A stretch of 64,000 bases of DNA from Stigmatella aurantiaca (GTDB lineage Bacteria; Myxococcota; Myxococcia; Myxococcales; Myxococcaceae). The translations under genes and the position numbers were made by a program. The notes beneath the pieces are model-generated. The model was not told where the DNA came from. It searched no databases and saw only the letters and a list, made by a program, of their open reading frames with translations. Below are positions 1 to 7,497 of this stretch, piece after piece. Within the stretch, counting starts at the first letter, position 1. Each line of letters starts with the position of its first letter. The stretch lies in the NCBI RefSeq assembly GCF_900109545.1, contig NZ_FOAP01000006.1:248001-312000 (forward strand). The letters are read 5' to 3'.

Positions 1-832
1 AGACCGGATCCACCTGGTGGAGTACCCCCGCCGGCGCGCCCTCAAGACGGGCGCGGTGGCGCAGCAGCGCGAGGAGGTGCTCGCCTCGGTGTCGAGCGTG
101 CTCGAGACGGCGCCGGCGAACATCTTCGTCAAGACGCACACCCCCCAGCCCTGGGGCCGCCAGCAGTATGAGCGGATGGGCCAGGGCGGCGAGCGCTTCG
201 TGGTGGAGGAGCAGGGGCTGAAGTTCTGGGTGAACCTCGGCGACTACCTCGACACGGGCCTCTTCATGGACCACCGGCTCACGCGCGCCCGCGTCCGGTC
301 CGAGGCGCGCGGCAAGCGCTTCCTCAACCTCTTCGCGTACACGGGCGCCTTCACCGTCTACGCCGCTGACGGGGGCGCCGCGCGCACCGTCACGGTGGAC
401 CTGTCCAACACCTACCTCGACTGGGCGGAGGAGAACCTGGCCCTCAACAGCCTGGCCCACGCGAACCACGCGCTCATCCGGGCCGACGTCCCCGCCTGGC
501 TCGACGCGCAGCGCGACGAGCCGGACCGCTACGAGCTCATCGTCTGCGATCCCCCCTCCTTCTCCACCTCCAAGCGCATGAGCGGCTCCTTCAACGTCCA
601 GCGGGACCAGTCCCGGCTGCTGGAGGCCCTCCAGGCCGTGCTCGCCCCCGGGGGTGTCCTCTACTTCTCCACCAACTTCCTGGGGTTCACGCTCAACGAG
701 GCCACCGTCCGGAACCTGGACGTCGAGGAGCTGACCCCCGCCTCCATCCCCGAGGACTTCCAGCGCAAGGAGATCCACCGCTGCTGGCGCATGGTGGCCC
801 CCGGAGTCACCTCCCGGGCTTCTCCTCGGTGA
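1..832 (+). CDS. rlmK: RlmK-type 23S rRNA guanine-N7 methyltransferase, 5'-partial
   Basis: The frame is open from base 2, before the first GTG at 17, so the start lies outside the window. The visible ~277 residues match the C-terminal (RlmK) half of E. coli RlmKL, which makes m7G2069 in 23S rRNA with S-adenosylmethionine. Visible family landmarks are the GERFVVEEQGLKFWVNL strand, LDTGLFMDHR, the SAM-binding FLNLFAYTGAFTVYAA segment, the acidic VDLSNTYLDWAEENL loop, the catalytic-type DPPSFSTSKRM motif and a C-terminal HRCWRM. Whether an RlmL half precedes it cannot be seen. Its 3' end overlaps the convergent fxsA gene by 26 bases. Confidence 0.85.
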   Translation, partial: DRIHLVEYPRRRALKTGAVAQQREEVLASVSSVLETAPANIFVKTHTPQPWGRQQYERMGQGGERFVVEEQGLKFWVNLGDYLDTGLFMDHRLTRARVRSEARGKRFLNLFAYTGAFTVYAADGGAARTVTVDLSNTYLDWAEENLALNSLAHANHALIRADVPAWLDAQRDEPDRYELIVCDPPSFSTSKRMSGSFNVQRDQSRLLEALQAVLAPGGVLYFSTNFLGFTLNEATVRNLDVEELTPASIPEDFQRKEIHRCWRMVAPGVTSRASPR

Positions 833-1301
833 ACTCGGCGTCCACCTCCCCGGGAAGCCGGGACGTGGGTGCGGCCTCGCGGAGGCCAGGCCCGCGAAAC
901 CCGCCCCAGCCATAGGAGGAGACCCGCACCGAGCCGTTGCGCATCCCCCGCTCGAGCGACGCACGCATCCGGGCTGCCACCCGCCGCCGCACCGCGGGCA
1001 CCAGCAGGACCAGCCCCACGACATCCGTGAGAATGCCGGGCAGGACGAGCAGCAGACCGGCGAGCAGCACAAGCGCCCCGCTCAGAATGCCCTCTTCCGG
1101 CGGCCGGCCTTGTGCCATGGCTTCCTGCCAGCGCCGGACGACCCGGAGCCCCTCCCGCCGGGCCAGGGACGCACCGATAAGCCCCATCGCCACGACGAGC
1201 GCCAGGGTGGGCAGCAGCCCCAGGTGCCGGCCGATGCCGACGAGGAGGTACAGCTCCAGAAACGGGACGGTCACCAGGGCGAGGAGAAGGTATTTGGCCA
1301 C
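807..1301 (-). CDS. fxsA: FxsA family membrane protein
   Basis: This 164-aa protein has the FxsA layout. An N-terminal hydrophobic segment (LLLALVTVPFLELYLLVGI) is followed by a second membrane segment at about 30-46. A basic stretch comes next (SLARREGLRVVRRW), then a long hydrophobic hairpin with the characteristic LLVLPGILTDVVGLVLLVP motif, and finally a hydrophilic tail. FxsA in E. coli is an inner-membrane protein that, when overproduced, relieves F-plasmid exclusion of phage T7; its normal role is unknown. The gene is convergent with the rRNA methyltransferase to its left and overlaps it by 26 bases. The family assignment is firm and the function is not. Confidence 0.88.
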   Translation of the reverse strand: MAKYLLLALVTVPFLELYLLVGIGRHLGLLPTLALVVAMGLIGASLARREGLRVVRRWQEAMAQGRPPEEGILSGALVLLAGLLLVLPGILTDVVGLVLLVPAVRRRVAARMRASLERGMRNGSVRVSSYGWGGFRGPGLREAAPTSRLPGEVDAEFTEEKPGR

Positions 1302-1365
1302 CCCCTCACCCTAATGATTCGGCCCTCCATTTTCCGCTCTCCCGGCACAAGGTACCGCGGGCGGC

Positions 1366-1881
1366 CTACCCCCGAAGCGCTCCCATCAGGAACGAGCTCA
1401 CGAGGTACAGGAAGGCGAAGGCTCCCACGAGGGCCAGCAGCACCTTGGTGCCCGCCTGCATCCCCTCGGAGGGCGCCTCGTAGCGGGCCGCCACCGCCTC
1501 CGGCAACCCCAGCATCTCCCCCGCGTACCGCGCCGTGCGCAGGAACTGCTCCGCCACCGTCGCGTCGTCCTGGAGGGACACCGGGCGGCCAAGCTGGGGG
1601 TCCACCAGCCGGACCTCCGCCAGCGCGGCCAGCATGAGGGCCTCCCCCACGGCCTCGCGGACCAGCTCGGTCTTCTCGGAAAGTGGGACCCGGAGCTCCG
1701 TGGCCACGAGCTGGCCGTTCTCCCGCAGCTCGCCGAGCTCCACCTCCCCTGCCTTGAGGGGCCACACCCGGGTGCCATCCGGCCGCGCCCGGACACCCCG
1801 CTCCGCCAGCAGCACGTCCACCCGGGCCCCGTCGTAGGGCGTGCCAGGAACCATTGTCTGAAGGAGCAACTCGTATCTCAC
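1366..1881 (-). CDS. Hypothetical protein with C-terminal membrane anchor
   Basis: I do not recognise a family. The protein is acidic to neutral and ends in a single hydrophobic helix (VLLALVGAFAFLYLVSSFL), so it is probably tail-anchored with a cytoplasmic or periplasmic soluble part. The frame is open to 1935, which would overlap the divergent rlmI start. I prefer the GTG at 1881 (171 aa) because a TATACT hexamer lies about 10 bases upstream, which would make the message leaderless or nearly so. Alternatives are the ATG at 1914 or the start at 1935. No Shine-Dalgarno sequence is visible for any of them. Confidence 0.6.
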   Translation of the reverse strand: MRYELLLQTMVPGTPYDGARVDVLLAERGVRARPDGTRVWPLKAGEVELGELRENGQLVATELRVPLSEKTELVREAVGEALMLAALAEVRLVDPQLGRPVSLQDDATVAEQFLRTARYAGEMLGLPEAVAARYEAPSEGMQAGTKVLLALVGAFAFLYLVSSFLMGALRG

Positions 1882-1891
1882 GCGGGTTGGC

Positions 1892-1897
1892 AGTATA
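1892..1897 (-). promoter_or_regulatory. Candidate -10 element (TATACT) for the tail-anchored protein gene
   Basis: TATACT on the minus strand is a strong match to the sigma70 -10 consensus and stands out in this GC-rich DNA. It ends about 10 bases before GTG 1881, so transcription would start at or next to the codon. No convincing -35 hexamer is visible at the proper distance. Confidence 0.35.
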
Positions 1898-1912
1898 CGC
1901 CGCGCCACGACC

Positions 1913-3196
1913 ATGCCCATGAAGCCCGGAGACAAGAGGCCCAGGCCCCCCCGTCCACATCCTGGCCGGGGGAAACCCCACCGCCCGGAGAAACCCGCGC
2001 CGGACCGCGAGGTGCCGGACCGGGGCCCGGATGGCTTGCCTCAAGTGTCGATCCTGCGCCGCGGCGTCGAGCGCTGGCAGGCGGGCCACCCGTGGATCTA
2101 CCGCGCGGACCTCAACGGGGCGCCGGGGCTGAACCAGGGCGAGGTGGTGCGCGTCACCGATGGCCGGGGCTGGTTCCTCGGCAAGGCCTTCTACTCGCCC
2201 CTCTCGAAGATTGCCCTGCGCTGGCTCTCCTACGAGGACGTCGCGGTGGACGAGGACTTCTTCCGGCAACGGCTGGCCGCAGCAGACGCGCTGCGGCGCC
2301 GCGCCCTGCCGGGCGAGAGCACCTACCGGGTGGTCCACGGCGAGGCGGACCAGCTGCCCGGCCTGGTGGTGGACCGGTATGGCGACTACCTGAGCGTGCA
2401 GTTCCTCGTGCCCGCCATGGAGGCCCGCAAGGCGCTCATCGCGGACCTGCTCACCGAGCTGTTCAAGCCCCGGGGCATCGTCAACCGCTCGGACGTCGGG
2501 GTGCGCAACCTGGAGGGGCTGGTCCCCGAGAAGGGCCTGCTGCGCGGAGAGCTGCCCGGGCCCATCTCCTTCGACGAGGGGCTGGTGCGCATGCGCGCGG
2601 ACCTGCTGGAGGGCCAGAAGACGGGCGCCTTCCTGGACCAGCGCGAGAACCACGTGCTGGCCGCGCAGTACGCCTCGGGGGAGGCCCTCGACTGCTTCGC
2701 CTATGTGGGGGGCTTCGCCCTGCAGCTCGCCACGCGCGCCCAGCGCGTCACCGCCGTGGAGATTTCGGAGGCCGCCTCCGCCCAGCTCCGGGACAACGCC
2801 GCCGCCAACCGCCTGAGCAACCTGGAGGTCGTCACCGCCAACGCCTTCGACTTCCTGCGTGACGCAGTGGATGAAGGCAAACGTTTCGATACCATCGTCC
2901 TGGACCCGCCCTCCTTCGCGAAGAACAAGGACGCGGTGGCCGCCGCCCTGCGCGGGTACAAGGAAATCAACCTGCGCGCCATGCAGCTGCTCCGGCCGGG
3001 CGGTTTCCTCATCTCCGCCAGCTGCACCTACCATGTAGACGAGCAAGCTTTCGAAGACATGCTTGCTTCGGCCGCCGCCGACGCCCGCCGCCGCGTGCAA
3101 ATCATTGAGCGGCGGGGTGCGGGCAAGGATCACCCGGTAATCCTGAATTTAAGGGAGACACGGTATTTGAAATGCTTCGTCTTGCGGGTCTTGTGA
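1913..3196 (+). CDS. rlmI: 23S rRNA (cytosine-C5) methyltransferase, RlmI type
   Basis: This protein (427 aa) is predicted to methylate C1962 of 23S rRNA using SAM. A Pro/Arg-rich, very basic N-terminal extension of about 45 residues precedes a PUA-like RNA-binding domain (ILRRGVERWQAGHPWIYRADL). The middle EEHI-like domain and a Rossmann methyltransferase domain follow. Motifs include KTGAFLDQRENH, ALDCFAYVGGFALQLA (SAM site), VLDPPSFAKNK and the Cys-containing ISASCTYHVDEQ typical of RlmI. The basic extension is longer than in E. coli RlmI and could be disordered. The start ATG overlaps the longest frame of the divergent gene; an ATG two codons later is an alternative. Confidence 0.87.
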   Translation: MPMKPGDKRPRPPRPHPGRGKPHRPEKPAPDREVPDRGPDGLPQVSILRRGVERWQAGHPWIYRADLNGAPGLNQGEVVRVTDGRGWFLGKAFYSPLSKIALRWLSYEDVAVDEDFFRQRLAAADALRRRALPGESTYRVVHGEADQLPGLVVDRYGDYLSVQFLVPAMEARKALIADLLTELFKPRGIVNRSDVGVRNLEGLVPEKGLLRGELPGPISFDEGLVRMRADLLEGQKTGAFLDQRENHVLAAQYASGEALDCFAYVGGFALQLATRAQRVTAVEISEAASAQLRDNAAANRLSNLEVVTANAFDFLRDAVDEGKRFDTIVLDPPSFAKNKDAVAAALRGYKEINLRAMQLLRPGGFLISASCTYHVDEQAFEDMLASAAADARRRVQIIERRGAGKDHPVILNLRETRYLKCFVLRVL

Positions 3197-3246
3197 CACG
3201 GTTGGGTTCGACCGAGCCCCCCAGGTTGTGAGAAAAGAAGAAATGG

Positions 3247-3747
3247 ATGTTACCCCGGGACTGGGACGACGAGGACGAGGCCCCGCAGGCCCATGAGGCG
3301 CGCCGGGAGGCACGCGCGCTCCAGGAGCTGCGGGTCCTCTATCGCCAGGCGGATGCCGCCTACGCCCCCTTCTCATGCCCGGCCAGCGGGGAGTGCTGCC
3401 AACTGGCCCAGACGCAGCGCCAGCCCTGGCTGTGGTACCCGGAGTGGCGGCTGCTGACGCGCCACCACCCCCTGCCCCCGGCCCGCGCCGATGGGGGCTG
3501 CCCCTATCTGGATGCCACCGGGAAGCGGTGCTCCGTCTATGCGGACCGGCCCTTCGGCTGCCGGACGTTCTTCTGCGAGCGCATCCAAGGCCCCGCCCGC
3601 CAACCCGCGGAGGCCGTCGACAGGCTCCTGCGCCGGCTGGAACGCGTCTCCCAAGCCGTGAGGCCCGGCCTGACCGGGCCGCGGCCCCTGATGGAATGGC
3701 ACGCCACCGCCCTCGTGGCCTCTCAACAGGAGAGTACCGAACCGTGA
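3247..3747 (+). CDS. YkgJ family cysteine-cluster (metal-binding) protein
   Basis: This 166-aa protein carries the spaced Cys pattern of the YkgJ zinc/iron-chelating family: FSCPASGECCQLAQ near residue 45, GGCPYLDATGKRCSVYADRP near 85-105, and FGCRTFFCERIQG near 108-120. The family is thought to bind a metal or Fe-S cluster through these cysteines; no reaction is established. The start ATG follows an AG-rich stretch (gagaaaagaagaa). Its stop overlaps the GTG start of glycerate kinase by four bases (GTGA), so the two are probably translated from one message. Confidence 0.82.
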   Translation: MLPRDWDDEDEAPQAHEARREARALQELRVLYRQADAAYAPFSCPASGECCQLAQTQRQPWLWYPEWRLLTRHHPLPPARADGGCPYLDATGKRCSVYADRPFGCRTFFCERIQGPARQPAEAVDRLLRRLERVSQAVRPGLTGPRPLMEWHATALVASQQESTEP

Positions 3748-4916
3748 TCCCTCGCTGGCTGGTCGCCCCCCAGGAGTTCAAAGGTACCCTCACCGCCGCC
3801 GAGGCCGCCCAGGCCATGAAGGCGGGTCTTCGAGAGGCGGCCCCCGAGGTGCTGCTGGATCTCGCCCCCCTGGCGGATGGGGGGCCCGGAACGGTGGATG
3901 CCCTGCTGACGGGAACCCCGGGCGAACGGCGGGTGATGACGGTGCAAGGCCCCCTGGGCACCCCCGTGGAGGCCGCCTACGCCGTGCTGGAGTCCGGACA
4001 GACGGCGGTCATCGAGATGGCCACGGCCTCGGGGCTGTCGCTGCTGGACGCAGAGCAACTGAACGTCCGGCAGGCCTCCACCTATGGCACCGGGGAGCTG
4101 ATGCGTGCCGCGCTGGACGCGGGCTGCACGCGCATCATCGTGGGGCTGGGGGGCAGCGCCACGAATGACGCGGGCACGGGGGCGCTCACCGCCCTGGGCT
4201 ACCGCTTCCTGGATGCCAAGGGCCGCGTGCTGCCCCCGGGAGGGGCCGCGCTGAAGCACCTGGCCCGCGTGGAGACCGGCGCACAGCACCCCCGGCTCGC
4301 CGAGGTGGAGCTCTTGGCCGCCACGGATGTCACCGCCCCCCTGCTGGGCCCCAACGGCGCCTCGCGGCTGTTCGGCCCCCAGAAGGGCGCGGACCCGGAC
4401 ACCGTGGAGGAGCTGGAGGAGGCGCTCTCGCACTTCGCGCGGACCGTCGGCCAGGAGTTCGTCCGGATGCCCGGCATGGGCGCCGCGGGAGGGCTGGGGT
4501 ACGGGCTCGCGGTGCTCGCCAGCGCCAACATCGTCTCGGGGTACGAGCTGGTGGCCCAGGCGCTCCACCTGGAGCGGCGCATGGCGGTGGCGGACATGGT
4601 GCTCACCGGCGAGGGCCGCTATGACCGGCAGACCACGCTGGGCAAGGGGCCCGCGGCCCTGGCCTACTCGGGCCGCGCGCTGGGCCGGCCCGTGGTGCTC
4701 TTCGCCGGCTCGGTGCTGCAGGAGAAGGGGCTGGACCTGTCCCTGTTCAGCACCATCGTCGAGGCGGGCAGCCGCTCCCTGACCAAGGCCGCCGCCGCCC
4801 AGGCGCTCCAGGCGGCCACGGCCCGGTGGGCCGCCACCGCCCGGCACATCAAGCCCTACGACGCGCGCGAGACGGTGCACGCCGAGGAGGACGCGGCCAG
4901 CACCTGGACGTCCTAG
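3744..4916 (+). CDS. Glycerate kinase
   Basis: This is a 390-aa member of the GarK/GlxK-type glycerate kinase family, which phosphorylates D-glycerate with ATP to feed lower glycolysis. Visible landmarks are the N-terminal APQEFKGTLTAAEAA, LADGGPGTVDALL, EMATASGLSLL, the GLGGSATNDAGTGAL nucleotide/substrate loop, GAAGGLGYGLAVL and VLTGEGRYDRQTTLGKGP. I start at GTG 3744, where a good Shine-Dalgarno (aacaggagag) lies just upstream and a four-base overlap with the YkgJ gene suggests coupling. The same frame runs further upstream only as a shadow of the YkgJ gene. Length is normal for the family. Confidence 0.9.
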   Translation: MIPRWLVAPQEFKGTLTAAEAAQAMKAGLREAAPEVLLDLAPLADGGPGTVDALLTGTPGERRVMTVQGPLGTPVEAAYAVLESGQTAVIEMATASGLSLLDAEQLNVRQASTYGTGELMRAALDAGCTRIIVGLGGSATNDAGTGALTALGYRFLDAKGRVLPPGGAALKHLARVETGAQHPRLAEVELLAATDVTAPLLGPNGASRLFGPQKGADPDTVEELEEALSHFARTVGQEFVRMPGMGAAGGLGYGLAVLASANIVSGYELVAQALHLERRMAVADMVLTGEGRYDRQTTLGKGPAALAYSGRALGRPVVLFAGSVLQEKGLDLSLFSTIVEAGSRSLTKAAAAQALQAATARWAATARHIKPYDARETVHAEEDAASTWTS

Positions 4917-4928
4917 GCACGGCCCCGC

Positions 4929-5900
4929 TCAGGGCTCCATGACATCCTGCGTGCGCACCACCCGCATGCCCGCCTCGCGCAGGGTGCGCAGGGCCGCGTC
5001 CGCCACGCGCGGGAAGTCGAGCGTGGGGGGCAGTGGATTCAAGGGGGGCGCGGGCACGGGGCTCATCGCGTCCTCCAGGATGAAGATGCGCCCCATCTTC
5101 GTGCGGTCCGTGCGCTCGATGTGCTGGCGCAGGTCCATCAGCGTGGACAGCACGCAGTGGGACTTGGCCTGCCCGAACACGTACACCCGGTCGAAGGACA
5201 TGAGGTGCTCGAACAGGCGCGTGTTGAACTCGCCCACCTTCTGGCCCCGCACCTCCATCACCTCGGGCGCCATGACGGAGTAGTTCTCCGTGAGGGGGTG
5301 CTCGCCCTTCAGCTCGAACCACGTGGGCGTATCGCGCACGAGCGCGTGGAAGAGGCTCGCCTCGTACATGGCGGGGACGAGCGCATGGCTCAGCCCACCC
5401 AGCAGCGCGTGGTACGGCCAGATGGTGAGCACATACCGGCCGCTCGACGCCAGGCGCTCGCAGTAGGCCAGGCTCTCCTCGGGGAAGCGCGTGGGGCGCC
5501 AGCGCCCGGCGCGCACGTCCTCAGGGGAGATGACCGTCAGGGGCGGCGGCGGCCGGCCCTCGGCATCCTGCCACCAGGAGGGGTGGAAGATCTGAAAGGC
5601 GCGGTGGGTGTCGAGCGAGAAGACGAGCTCCGTCACCCGGTCCAGCGCGCCATAGAGCCAGCGCAGCGTGCGCTGGGTGTCCTCCACCGCGCCCGGGACG
5701 AAGAGGCTCGCCCCGGGGCTGCAGAAGGCCACCTGCACGTCGATGCCGAAGGCGGCGATGCGCACCCGGTCCTCGCGCGCGGGGCGGATGCGGTGCTCGG
5801 CGGCATAGCGCCGGGCCTCCTCGGCGACCAGGGCCCCGCGCTCCAGGTAGAGCTGGCCCGCGAGGGCGTCCTCATGAAAGCGCGGCAGGGGCAAGGGCAT
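4929..5900 (-). CDS. Nicotinamidase-like cysteine hydrolase (isochorismatase fold)
   Basis: This 323-aa protein has the isochorismatase-fold signature. A catalytic-type Asp sits in AAFGIDVQVAFC, a metal/substrate region in FSLDTHRAFQIFHPSWW (D-x-H), a WPYHALLGG segment, and the nucleophile Cys in VYVFGQAKSHCVLSTLMDL. Nicotinamidase deamidates nicotinamide to nicotinate. It is longer than typical PncA (about 190-210 aa) because of an N-terminal extension of about 45 residues and inserted loops. It lies 33 bases downstream of pncB on the same strand. That location supports a role in NAD salvage, though another amide substrate is possible. Confidence 0.78.
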   Translation of the reverse strand: MPLPLPRFHEDALAGQLYLERGALVAEEARRYAAEHRIRPAREDRVRIAAFGIDVQVAFCSPGASLFVPGAVEDTQRTLRWLYGALDRVTELVFSLDTHRAFQIFHPSWWQDAEGRPPPPLTVISPEDVRAGRWRPTRFPEESLAYCERLASSGRYVLTIWPYHALLGGLSHALVPAMYEASLFHALVRDTPTWFELKGEHPLTENYSVMAPEVMEVRGQKVGEFNTRLFEHLMSFDRVYVFGQAKSHCVLSTLMDLRQHIERTDRTKMGRIFILEDAMSPVPAPPLNPLPPTLDFPRVADAALRTLREAGMRVVRTQDVMEP

Positions 5901-5933
5901 GACGGACTCCGGCGGAAAGCCCAGGCGGCCGTG

Positions 5934-7376
5934 TCAACCGGCCTGGGGGAAGTGACGGCGGCGCAGCGCATCGACGAGCGCCTGCGTGGCGGGCGTGACG
6001 CCCACCCGGGCGTCCTGGGCGGCGGCGTCCGCGGCCACGAACGACGGGGCCTCGGGCGCGCTGCCGGTGAGCGGGAAGTAGCCCTCGGGCACCGGCTCCC
6101 CCTCCTGGCCGATGAGCCCAATGGGGCCCGAGCCGTGCCGGCGCCGGAAGAGGATGGGCCTGCCGGGGATGCTCTGCTTGCCCTCGGCCAGCTCGTTGCC
6201 GAACTTCATCGTCGGCTGGGGGCCCGTCTGCGACAGCTTGAAGATGGCCGCCACCCGGTCGCGCGTGAAGGCGCACGCCATGGTGCGCGAGACGATGTGG
6301 CCGCCGTAGCCGTAGAACTGCTCCGAGGGCTCCCAGCCCACCTGGCGCCGCAGCTCCTCGAACTCGCGCGTCGCCGCGGCATCCAGGCCGTCCTCGATGA
6401 TGAGCACCGGGTGAATCCCCAGGTCCCTCGCCTGCGTCACCGCGTAGAGGTACTGGAGCTTCTTGTTGCCCGAGTCGAAGCGGATGGAGTCCTTGGCGCC
6501 CGGATCCTCGCGGATGAGGCGGAAGGCGGCGGGCAGCCCCGAGTTCAACGTGTCATAGGTGTCCAGCAGGTAGCTGGAGCGCTGGGGCCTGCGCTCGCGG
6601 ATGGCCCGGAAGGCCGCGTCGTCCGAGCCGTAGCGCTGGACGTGCTCGTGCCCCATGGTGCCCACCGGGATCATCCCCAGCCTCCGGGCCCCCTCCACGT
6701 TGCTCGTGCGCAGCACGCCCGCTTCCTTGCAGGCGCGCAGGGCCAGCTCGTGCTGCTCCAGGCAGGTGGCGGCGCGCAGCCCCACCTCGAAGATGCGGCT
6801 CGGATCCTCGACGATGTCCACCAGCTCGCGCACCTGGGCGAGCACGCGCTGGTAGTACCGCTCGGAATCCACGCGGATGGACACGCCCTTGACGCCCACC
6901 GCGTCCAGCGTCTCCAGGGCGATGCGCTTCTGCTCCTCGCAGGTGACGGAGGCCAGCTCCCTGGCCAGCCCCTCCCGGTCCATGAGGGCCTGCGTGGCCA
7001 CCTGGATGCGGAAGTTGAGCTGGATGAGCAGCGGCTCCAGCCAGGAGATCAACGCCGAGCAGCCCGTGAGCGAGAGCACCGGCTCCTTCGGGTAGAAGAG
7101 CGCCCCGCGCGGGATGGCCTTGACGGCGAGCCGCTCCTTGCGCTGGATGGCCGCCTTGAAGCCCACCCCCATCTCGTAGTCATTGCGCGAGAGGAAGTCG
7201 TAGTCCTCGGGCTTCGGATCGGGCAGCAGGCTCTGCACGAAGGACGCCACGTCCAGGGGCATCACCTGGAGCCCGCCCTTGCGGTGCGTGTAGTAAAACG
7301 TCTCCTGGCGCAGGGGCCACCCCGCCTCCGCCATGCTGAACTTGTAGCCGTCCGTCGCGAGCAGCGAGGTCCCCAT
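5934..7376 (-). CDS. pncB: Nicotinate phosphoribosyltransferase
   Basis: The 480-aa protein condenses nicotinate with phosphoribosyl pyrophosphate to nicotinate mononucleotide in the Preiss-Handler NAD salvage route. Family features are the N-terminal LATDGYKFSMAEAGWP, the FYYTHRKGG segment, IRVDSERYYQRVL, IPVGTMGHEHVQRYG with the conserved active-site His, DTYDTLNSG, FDSGNKKLQYL and the GYGGHIVSRT loop. An AGGAGG ribosome site lies 11 bases before the ATG. It is followed in the same direction by the nicotinamidase-like gene, so the pair can take nicotinamide to NaMN. Confidence 0.92.
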   Translation of the reverse strand: MGTSLLATDGYKFSMAEAGWPLRQETFYYTHRKGGLQVMPLDVASFVQSLLPDPKPEDYDFLSRNDYEMGVGFKAAIQRKERLAVKAIPRGALFYPKEPVLSLTGCSALISWLEPLLIQLNFRIQVATQALMDREGLARELASVTCEEQKRIALETLDAVGVKGVSIRVDSERYYQRVLAQVRELVDIVEDPSRIFEVGLRAATCLEQHELALRACKEAGVLRTSNVEGARRLGMIPVGTMGHEHVQRYGSDDAAFRAIRERRPQRSSYLLDTYDTLNSGLPAAFRLIREDPGAKDSIRFDSGNKKLQYLYAVTQARDLGIHPVLIIEDGLDAAATREFEELRRQVGWEPSEQFYGYGGHIVSRTMACAFTRDRVAAIFKLSQTGPQPTMKFGNELAEGKQSIPGRPILFRRRHGSGPIGLIGQEGEPVPEGYFPLTGSAPEAPSFVAADAAAQDARVGVTPATQALVDALRRRHFPQAG

Positions 7377-7497
7377 CGATGTATCTGCCTCCTGACACCG
7401 CAGCGTATCAGGGGGCAGCCTGCTGAGGAGGGAAGGACGCCCAGATTTCTGCGAAGCAGCCGAGGGCCTCTTCCCCTGGCCGGATCCGTTCCCCGCC

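Noticed and set aside
1271-3133. Long minus-strand frame across rlmI
   Set aside because: Its translation is Gly/Arg/Ala-rich without motifs, while the plus strand encodes a recognisable methyltransferase.
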